This document shows, one piece after another, positions 55,496 to 64,000 of a stretch of DNA of 64,000 nt. The DNA lies in contig OX457027.1 of the NCBI GenBank assembly GCA_949752745.1, forward strand, positions 87,503,720 to 87,567,719. Direction: 5' to 3'. Both the position numbers and the translations under genes were made by a program. The stretch's first letter is position 1. Each line of letters opens with the position of its first letter. The stretch comes from Protula sp. h YS-2021. Lineage: Eukaryota; Annelida; Polychaeta; Sabellida; Serpulidae. The notes below the pieces were generated by a model that did no database searches, was not told where the DNA came from, and worked only from the letters and a program-made list of their open reading frames with translations.

Positions 55496-58400
55496 ATGGA
55501 AACTACGGAAGTGCCGCTTGATTTTGAAGAGGATCTAGCGAAAGCAAGGTATTTCAGAATTGGCAAGAGTGTTGCTACTTCGGCTTGAAAAAAAATCATG
55601 TTAATAACGACTCTTAAAATATAAAAGTGTTAAAGAGGTTTTTTTTCTCCACAGAGATGGGAAATGCTACAAATGACGGAAATTTATGGCTGCGATGAAC
55701 GCAGCGTCTGCACGTCAAACATTTTAAATCAGTGTTAAAATTTGCAACATAAAATTGCAAAAGATGTGTGTGACATTGTAAACTGGTTTTTTGTGTAGTG
55801 TAGGAAGACTGCGAACATGCTGTTATTTGACCTGACAAACCTCTTGTTTTCCAGCTCAAACACACCAGACTCGAAGTTTGACATAACCATTGGTCACATA
55901 GAGGATATCATAATGGGTATGCGCAGTGCTTTGGTCGTCCATTCCACGTTCTTCACACTCGTCTATGTCCATCCAGATTTTCTGCCCACCCTCCCTCCGC
56001 CCCCCCCCATCCCCACCCCCCGCCGCTTGGACGGGCATTTCCCTCTCCTTTGGGTCCGCGCTCAGACACCTGGTTATACATTCCACGTTCTCCACGCTCG
56101 CCTCGGACCACCCTGACTTTCTGCCTGTCCATCCTCCATGCTAGCTACGACCGACATTTGATTTCTACCTCCTTTGTATCTGCGCTCTTTTGGCGATTTG
56201 GGTATTTTTTTTACACTTTGTACTGATCAAGTCTCCCACTTTGCATCATACGGTTTTGCAGTTTCTCTACAGCAAATTCTCCCCTTCACCATAAATATAT
56301 ATTATAGAGCTGTTGAGAAAAAATGTGTGTTTTCTATTACAAAATGTGGCACATTATAACTCATCGTTGTCCGTTTGAATATTTTAGAAGAAGAATTTCA
56401 ACAACTGCAGCAGGACTTTATGGACAAATACTACGCCGAGTTTGAAGACACTGAAGAGAACAAATTTGTATATACGGAAATTCATAAAGAATATGTAAGT
56501 GGCGTATGACCTCTTTGTCCTTTATATCGATGTTCAGAGGACTTTGAGAAATTGATATAGGAAGTGAGGTCATACTAGTATAAGAGTTCAGAAAAGATGT
56601 CCGAATTGAAGCTTCGCTCGTCAGTGCAATCAATGACTGTTGAAATGTTCGTGTGTGTTGTGTTATGTTTTCTCTTCTTCTGTTTCAGATTGACTTAATA
56701 GAAAAATATTTATTAGTAAACCTGTCTGAAAGAATAGAAGATTTTTCTATGGAAGAGTTCCAGAAAGAGTTGGTGTAAGTCTTTCTTACGTGACGTACTC
56801 GAGTCGTCACAGCAACGACACAACTACGTCACAGCAACGAAACGTTTGCTGAAACGAAGAGATAAAAGATTAATGTAATGTAGCGTTCTTTAGTCTCCGA
56901 TGTGATTGAAAGAAAAACCATTGCCCAGCATTGCCCGGATGTAAATCTTTACTTCCTAGATTTTTCAGTCAGAATAACACATGCCTGAAACTACCTATAA
57001 CTCTCCTACTCTCCTATATTTGGGAATGCCATTGTTATAGTCTGCTGTAAATAGAACAGCGCAATAATATTCTGGTAAACCATTTGTAAAATTACAGAGT
57101 TAAAAAGTTTCTAAGGTGGGATTTTAGAATGCTTAATTTTGATGAATTGATGGAATATTTAATACTACGCCCTGAGGCTGCCAGTGCTGGTATCAGATCC
57201 CCGGGCTAAAACGTACACGAGTTATTTGTGTGATGTATATTAATGTTAGGCAGACTGGTTGTGATTTACAGAAGCAGAAAGGAGGAGTTGCACGGGGAAG
57301 TGTTTGAGATGCTCCTCACCTTCAGTGACTTCGTCGCGTTTAAGGAACTTTTCATCGACTACAGAAACGTAAGAAAAATATTGGCAATTTGAAATTACCG
57401 GGAATGTGTGTTTTACTGAGGCACGGGCGTGACAGCAATAATTGAAACACGGACAGTATTGAATTGTATCAAGCAAAGCACAAGATTATCCGTGACCAAC
57501 TTCATGGAGAATAAAATCCGTATACCCATTATGCCACGTGGTTTGAATCCACAGGTTCGGTGTAAAACGAAGGGATTATTGCCAAGTTTCTGTCAAACTA
57601 GCGCTGTCATTTCAAATGATTGGGCCAGTTTCCTATCGTAATGTAAAGCGCAAATCGTAAGTTGAAGAATGCCTCTCGACAGTAATAATGCGTATGTTAT
57701 CTAGTTTTTTTTTTGCCCCCAACCAAAGCTGTAGGCCCGGCAGGGGGCTATAGGTATGGGTGTTGTCTATCTGCCTGTCTATCGCCGGCTGTTACTCCAT
57801 CCTTGATAATCCGTTTCCTACGATATTTGGTGTATAGATTACCTATAGCAGTGGGTAGGTGCCCATTGTTTTCGTTTAGACCATGACCCAATTTCAAGGT
57901 CACAATGGCCGCCATCTTGAAATGACAACTTCGGTAAAGTGCGTACGCAAAAATTTGTCGATTTTTTGACCACCCTCCTTCCCCCCGTTCCGTACGCAGT
58001 GCTTACGCAGTAGCCTAGACCCTTACCCCCCGCCCGGGTACATACATACGCAAGATGTTGAGCTATATTAAAAAAATATCAGTTTGTTTTAAAACCTATA
58101 ATGCCATTTAATCAGTGACAAAATTAAAAGTGTACATGCCAACATACATTAAAGTGTGAATAAAATAGCCTTTGCACTATAAAAAGTATGATATTTAGTT
58201 TGTAAATCGATATATTAGGTTCTTTAATTACATAAAAATATTTGAGATATGTTAAAAAATGCGTAAGTACGCAGCAGCCTGGATCCCCCCCTCCTCCTGT
58301 ACGCAGTGAGGAGTACAGTACCGTGACCTCCTCACCCCTCTGTGCGTACGTACTTGATGGATCACCTCATACATAGTTAAACGCAATTTTTTGCTAACCC

Positions 58401-58951
58401 TCCCCTCTCCCTGTACGCACTGCGTACGTATGCCACCGACCGTGACAGCCCCCTCCAACCTCTGTGCGTATGTACTTTATGGATGACCCCTAAGGCGCCG
58501 TGCTCACTACGATGGCTTGTTATTTTTTTAAAATTCTCCATCGTTGTACGGTTGAAGTTTTGCTGCAAGTGAAACAAGAACTTCGGTTCTGTTGTAGGAA
58601 AAAGAAGGCAAAGTGGTGGATCTGAGCCAGGGTCTTGTCGTCCGCTCACTGTCGCAGAACGCGTCCAAGCTGCCAGACTCACTGCCGCAGAACGGGTCCC
58701 AGCTGCCAGCTGTATCCTGCCAGTCCTTCGCAAATCCTTCAGCTGCCGAGCCAGCTGTCCACAACCTGGAGATAGGCGGCCAGAGTTTCCTGATAAGTAC
58801 TCCCGGCGGGTCAGGACTGGACTTGACGCCCACCCCTGTCCAAATTAACCGCGTCAACGGGGACTGTGGGAAGGCGGGAAACCTGCAGACGAACTGCGAA
58901 GATGTGGAATCAATGAATATATCTCCGCGGCCAGAACAGATGGATGAATGA
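55496..58951 (+). CDS. ARL2BP: ADP-ribosylation factor-like protein 2-binding protein (BART)
   Basis: ARL2BP binds GTP-bound Arl2 and Arl3 and acts in mitochondria, centrosome and cilia. Coding exons, all phase-consistent: 55496-55548, 55855-55916, 56388-56494, 56689-56774, 57272-57368, 58598-58951. The product is about 252 residues. The BART domain (about 20-140) is recognised by IEDIIM, then DFMDKYYAEFEDTEENKF, then EMLLTFSDFVAFKELFIDYR, nearly as in vertebrate ARL2BP. The EKEGK-VDLS and GLVV part after it is also shared. Beyond that the sixth exon adds about 100 Ser/Asn/Gln/Pro-rich residues that vertebrate proteins (about 163 residues) lack. The ATG at 55496 is the first in frame after a possible acceptor at 55480, so a non-coding first exon is likely. 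The gene is convergent with the minus-strand gene at 61.6 kb. Confidence 0.95.
57715..57935. repeat. Dispersed repeat with GGGCTATAGGTATGGG and CTGCCTGTC, in ARL2BP intron 5
   Basis: It starts TGCCCCCAACCAAAGCTGTAG, continues through a CTATCTGCCTGTCTATC core and reaches CAAGGTCACAATGGCCGCC. It resembles the module at 52466-52560 (GGGCCTATAGGTTTGGGTAT) and so is probably the same repeat family. Confidence 0.55.
57945..58490. repeat. Diverged repeats with GTACGCA motifs in ARL2BP intron 5
   Basis: A CCTCC-CC-GTACGCAGTG segment and a CTCTGTGCGTACGTACTT-ATGGAT segment occur twice at about 58285-58360 and 58400-58485, with an earlier weaker copy near 57975-58020. Confidence 0.65.
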
Positions 58952-61620
58952 TATCACCTGCTTTCCTGTTTTCATTTATTTATTTATGCTTTACGGATGA
59001 ACGCTGAAGGATTGATTCTCTGCTTGCACTTGTGACGTCACCCGGACAAAGAAGAAGTTCATACGATACTTTCGGTTGACGTGAGGGCGATATATAAATT
59101 GCCCCTTCATAGGTTTGAGTGACGTAAACAATTGACGCAGAGTGTGTCATTCGGTGATGTGATGATGTCATTACCTCGTGTTGCGGGACTGTTGTCTGTT
59201 ATGTGTGTGCCATTTGTGGTCAGCTGGGAGTTTTTCTGAGTCTTCATGGATGCACAAGTCGGAAACAATAATGCTCTTCTATTCTTTTGTCACAAATTAT
59301 TTATAGTACTTTTTGTGTTTGTGTGAGATGGTAGAAGGGAAGAGGGGGGGGAGGGGGTAGAAAATGTAGCGCCCAACACTCCTTGGTTGTGCCTTCCGGT
59401 GGCCACACAGAAGTGTTCATTATGTATCGCTTTCCCTCAACTCCTGGCGAATATATTGTTTATATCATACTCCAGTCTTTTGTGCTTGTTATAATTAATT
59501 TTTTTAACCAGTGCTGCTTTAGTTTTGGAGCACGCATTGCTTAAAACCCCTTTAAACTTTAATAGCAAGCTTGGTCAAGTCATGCACTTGTGTAAATGTT
59601 TATTTCGAGATCGGGGAAGGGTTGTTTTGGGACCGCTGTGATGTTTCTCTTGCGGTCTGCCTACTTTTTGCCGGGCCTTCTCGACTGGCTTTATTTTAAG
59701 GTTCACAAGGTGTCTCCAGCAAATAATCAAATCATAACGATCCGTCCACTTATTTATTGTAGGTTACAGGCTGCCCATCCAAATGGCTCCTGATGCAAAG
59801 GCTCACTCTTGAGTCATCCAGATTTGGACGATTGTCAAAAGCGAAATCTCATCCAAATACGATTCATCCAACTTTAAATAACTCGTACATGTTTATGGGA
59901 ATCGTCTATTTTTTTTCTTCAAATGTTGCTCAAATTCTCTATCACTTCGTAACAAAAGGTACGGGAAATGGCAACAGATTTCGTACATGTCCAGTAACAG
60001 CCATCAGAAGCATAGTGGCAACATACAAGCCGTGCTGGGCCTCTCACAAGTATGTAAATTATACCTGAATAGGGATGATAAAACATTTGAATGAGGTTTC
60101 CCACTTGGATGAGTGGTCTGCTTCCCATTCATAGCATGTCACTTCTTGTTAATGTTGTGTATTAATCAGTGTTAGCAGCAGTGAGGTCCTGAGTGCTCAC
60201 TCATGTACAATGTAAGAATAAATATACTCCGGTCAGTCGATTCAATGCTTTACATACTGACGTCAGATTTTTGTTCAAGATCTAGATTTGTTTAACAATT
60301 AATTTGATAGTTATAGTAGACACTTGTTCGTATTCTGTGATAAGTGATTGACTAAACCAACCACCTGAAAACGATCTCCTCCATTTGGTTAAGGCAGACG
60401 AACTTCAAACCCGTGAAGTTGAAAAAAAATCTACCTTGTTTTAAGGTGTAAACGCTTCCTATGTTTATGTTTGTGTTTTAATAGTTTGTGTGTATCGTTT
60501 TGCTATCACTTCTTTCAGTTAACGAGAACAGTTAACATTTATGTGTCACTAGCCGTCCATGTTTAAGTATAATGTATGAGCACCAAATCCAGTAAGCGAC
60601 CTTGTATGCAGGCTACTTTAAATGGTTGCATGTGTGTTTTTGCCAACGACATGAGGCACTGCGAAAACTGAAGTTGGGCGTAATATCTATGAGTTACCGT
60701 GCAAACGACCTCGGGAATGCATGGTTTTTTAGGCAGTTTTAACCTCCTAGGACACTAGTAAGGCATGCCAATACAAGTAGTACATCTAAGTTCAGTTGAT
60801 GGGTCCTGTTCTAAATATGCTTTCACATTTTTTGCCACGCTGTATAGTTTAGAAATAAAATTTTTTATGCAAACGACTTTCCCAGTGATATCCATTTAGT
60901 GCTGTAGTAGTCATTTCCATTATAACTGTATTTAGCAATGTATTAATGTGTGCGTCAGGTCGTTTGCGTTCTGATACTGTACGGCATGTGCCTCAGGTCG
61001 TTTGCTGAAAACATCTCCGTAAATTTATTAAATTGGTTGAGCAGAACTGTTTGGTGCCATGACGTCTCCAGGTCAACTTGTAGTCAGTTACAGTAACAAA
61101 TAAAATTAAAATGACATGTTTTTTTTGTTTTTTTTGTATTATTGTCGTTTTACAGCGCAATTTAGTTCACAATTAAAAATACATATAAAATAATATAACA
61201 GTATTCTCATTCTAAATGCAAAAAAAAAAAAAAAAAACGAACTTCCTGTGGCAGTTCTCCAGGTTTAGACATAACTCTGCTTTCACTGCCAGCTAATCTA
61301 TTAATTAAAAAAGCTGTTTAGAAAGCAGAAAGGCAAAAACTGCCATACGCCCTTGCTGCCCCGTGTACATACACAAAATATGAGACGCGTGAAAACTGGT
61401 CTACAAATAACGTTACCAGCGCCCCTACTGCACTTGGTGAGGAAAACTTAACAGAAACGGAAAAGTTTTTCGCAGTGCGGCGGCGGACGGATGGCGTTCT
61501 CGATCTGGCGTAGTGGCGTCGTTACAGCTCACATAATGAACACATCTGTGTGTTGACGAGTCGACTCGAGCGTAAGAAAGAAATAGATCCCAGAAGGCAG
61601 CGTGTAGATATGCACCAGAA
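58952..61620. other. Space between ARL2BP and the convergent minus-strand gene
   Basis: Contains the 3' UTR of ARL2BP and no further exon that I can support. An AATAAA lies at 60217-60222. A poly-A run at about 61220-61236 is also present. Confidence 0.4.
60217..60222 (+). terminator. AATAAA signal, candidate for ARL2BP
   Basis: AATAAA within AT-rich sequence about 1.27 kb past the ARL2BP stop. No closer exact signal was seen, so the 3' UTR may be this long. Confidence 0.35.
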
Positions 61621-62605
61621 TCAGTTCATGAGTACCTCCATCTGCACGAGGCGGGCGTTGGTGGCCCCGGGCATTCTGTACGGGATCATACCCGCGAACG
61701 TGATCAAAGCCCGAGCCTGCGCCCTCACGTAATTCATGTACTGAAACATAAATATAAACGGAATGTCGACTGCTGTGAATATCTGGACACTGTTTCTGAC
61801 ATTTTTAAAACAATTTTAAATCTCAGTGAAACCCCCTACCCCCCGCCCTCCCCACTGTCTTTACGGACTGTCTTTCAATCAAAATCCCATTTCTAAGCAC
61901 ACGTTGCACTCCCTTTCCATATTAATACCAAGCATACTTATTTAGTGTGATGTTGTTGCATACTGAAATGGCGAGACTCACGGATTGTTTGCCACCGTCT
62001 TCGTATTTACTCGGCGCACCGAACTTCCGGCCCACGGCCTGCGGGCTCTGTGTCACGTTTGATCTGCAATGCCAAAGTTTGAGATGCAGGTGACCTTGAC
62101 AAGAACTCTCGGATGAAACAGGAAACTTATTAACTGAACTTAGAAAATTATCTTTGCATACAGAATGCACCCGTGGAAGGACCACAAAGTGAATTATACA
62201 ACTTGGATTAATTTTGGTATGTAAAATTTGCCACAGTGCACATGTACTCACTTGGCGTTGTTGTACTGTGTGTACAAGATTTTCATGACGGCTAACAGTA
62301 TATCCGGCAAACTTCTCCGCACCTGTATATCCCACAAAATGCTTTATTATATAATGCACTTAAAAACAACACTTATAATCATTCTTAACCTGCAGTGTAA
62401 CTTGCAGTACACATCACGAAAAACACTTTGCGATTAGCCACGTGATACTGTCCTTGCTATCAAGAATTTGCCCATTAATTTGAAGCCTTTTAACAGGGTG
62501 AGAGCTGTCACGTGACCATACCTCGTCGGAGTAATGCTTGACTGCGTTGACTTTGGACTCCACGTCTTCCACCGTAAGCGGCAGCAGCTTCAGGTCTTTC
62601 ATGAT
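61621..62605 (-). CDS. 3' end of an unrecognised multi-exon gene
   Basis: Four exons on the minus strand fit together in phase with GT-AG borders: 62605-62522, 62322-62252, 62063-61982 and 61740-61621, ending in TGA. They encode about 118 residues with no low complexity. The first exon holds [16 protein letters not shown], the second a helical leucine-rich [16 protein letters not shown] stretch, the third a serine/proline/glycine-rich linker, and the last an arginine-rich helix with [18 protein letters not shown]. Such an even mix and clean borders indicate a conserved gene, but I do not recognise the family. The 84-nt exon starts with an ATC codon before the ATG, so upstream exons probably exist, and 63325 is a candidate donor. 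Protein length and function are unknown. Confidence 0.7.
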
Positions 62606-63317
62606 CTACAGTGTAACGAGAACAGCTTCGTGATATAAAGACACACAAAGGCAGACGAACTGCTGGACCAAACTTCTGCACCCGCATTCAAAAACGCGGG
62701 CTCAAACTCAAAATTTGAGGCAATTATGAGATTAACTTGTTCAATAAGTGAATATTCTGACTCAAAATTACGCTCATTTTGAGCCTAATGGCATAAAATT
62801 AAGTACGAAGCAGGTTATGTTTCGGGTCTCATCAAATATATCCTTGGCACTTTATTTCACCAACTTAAATTATAGAAACAAGTATCCCAGCCTCCGCCTT
62901 CCCCCCTCCCCCGTGTCCGAACCAAAAGGTCCTGAACTAGCTCAAACTCCCATTTTGAGTAAAATCCTCAAGTCAGTTGGAAACTTAAGTTTCAATCTTA
63001 TTTTGCGCATGAGTTCGAGCTATGTTGTTAAATACAGGCGCAGGGGTTATATTCTCAGGGGCCTAGGTCGGCTACGTCATAACACACACAACACAATGCG
63101 ATTCCGACGCGGAGTGACACCTGGTGAGACCGCACTCAGGCTCTGTGTTGCTCAGTTATGGGAAGTTGTTTACTGAAACAACCAGTATCCTTTGGTCTCA
63201 GCCAGGAGGTGTCCTGCAGGAAGTCGAATGACCCACCCTAAGCGAAATTTTAACTGAAGAATTCATGATACGGTAATTGTAACATGCAACAAGAAGCAAA
63301 ACTAGTCTAAATTCAGT
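62606..63317. other. Stretch upstream (on -) of the unrecognised gene's first visible exon
   Basis: Probably an intron. It has short CTCAAA/TTTGAG inverted motifs at 62698-62785 and no supported exon. Confidence 0.35.
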
Positions 63318-63840
63318 CACCTACCACGGCCACACGGGCTAAACGGGAGGTGCACATCTTCATTATATGCATAGTCATTGTCAATGCCTTTGGCATTTAT
63401 ATGTACAAATGACTAGCACAACCTCATTAAACAAAACTTCACGTTCAAATCTGTTTCATTAAATACCAGTGAAAAAATTATCTAAGTTCAGACACTCACC
63501 ACGGTTACACTTACTGGTGGATTTCGATCAAAAGCGGCGGCGCACATGTTTATTATACACAAAATCATTCACAACGGCTTTGGAATTTATAGACAGAAAT
63601 CGCTAGCACAAGTTCATTACACAAAACTTCAAGCTGTGCATTAAATATGACTGAAAAATTGCCAGACACTCACCACGGCCTGACCCATCGGTCGATTTCG
63701 GTCAAAAGGGGAGGTGCAAATCCCTAGCACAAGTTCATTACACAAAACTTGAGCATCCAAAGCGTTACGCACGGACAGACGGAGGGACAGACGGACAAGG
63801 CAAAAACTATATGACCCTCCGACTAATGTCGGGTGGGTCA
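63318..63840. repeat. Three diverged tandem copies of a unit of about 170 bp, then a CGGACAGACGGA module
   Basis: CACGG(C/T)C/T-ACAC or CTGACC, then GGGAGGTGCACAT-like, then CAAGTTCATTACACAAAACTTC recurs at about 63325-63440, 63498-63632 and 63670-63750. A GGACAGACGGAGGGACAGAC stretch and GACCCTCCGACTAATGTCGG follow at 63774-63835. Confidence 0.75.
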
Positions 63841-64000
63841 TAATAAAAACAAATTATTGTCAGATTTATATCTGATGCATCAGTGTTACTACTATCCCCA
63901 AATGCAATTACTTAAAGATTTGGATCATTCTGAAAGCAATATTTTCCTCATTCTACTTGGAATCATTGAAAATGACAGATTCCGTGAGTGGATTCAAATG

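Noticed and set aside
62748..63176. 142-residue plus-strand ORF
   Set aside because: No domain, mixed composition, and it overlaps the probable intron of the minus-strand gene. It looks like chance.

Overview
The window is eukaryotic and animal. It is AT-rich and intron-rich, with GT-AG introns, AATAAA signals, many simple and tandem repeats and several classes of mobile element. A single-exon Toll-like receptor, a B-box/TRIM-like exon, a BEL/Pao retrotransposon, poly-G tracts and dispersed modules containing TCCGTCTGTCCG together suggest a mollusc, most likely a bivalve. That assignment is inference: no rRNA or organelle gene is present to settle it.

Layout. 1-2.1 kb: a B-box/coiled-coil exon on +. 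2.6-3.15 kb: an 11-bp minisatellite. 4.0-4.2 kb: a small TIR element with a TA target. 5.1-7.8 kb: a Toll-like receptor on -. 8.1-10.0 kb: an inverted pair of C-rich/G-rich blocks enclosing two hairpins. 10.97-14.55 kb: a 1,791-bp tandem duplication that looks exact and carries a LINE reverse-transcriptase remnant. 16.6-17.8 kb: a TIR element. 20.1-29.2 kb: a complete BEL/Pao retrotransposon on - with two LTRs and a 5-bp target duplication. 29.2-36.1 kb: no gene, but a 32.2-32.8 kb inverted-repeat unit, a MITE at 34 kb and a dispersed repeat. 36.16-43.4 kb: PABPN1 (nuclear poly(A)-binding protein) on +, with a 45-bp minisatellite, exon-like duplicates and a polypurine tract in its introns. 43.7-46.2 kb: three successive tandem-repeat arrays. 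47.2-48.9 kb: a cluster of short unrecognised + strand ORFs. 51.06-51.76 kb: a foldback made of two head-to-head MITEs. 55.5-58.95 kb: ARL2BP on +, six coding exons. 61.6-62.6 kb, perhaps to 63.4 kb: the 3' end of an unrecognised multi-exon gene on -, convergent with ARL2BP.

The host genes are unrelated housekeeping and immune genes: mRNA polyadenylation (PABPN1), Arl2 small-GTPase/ciliary function (ARL2BP) and innate recognition (TLR, B-box protein). Nothing suggests that they are co-regulated. Exon borders were assigned by eye from splice consensus, reading phase and remembered family sequence. No alignment was run. Gene-free stretches dominate, and much of their content is repeats.
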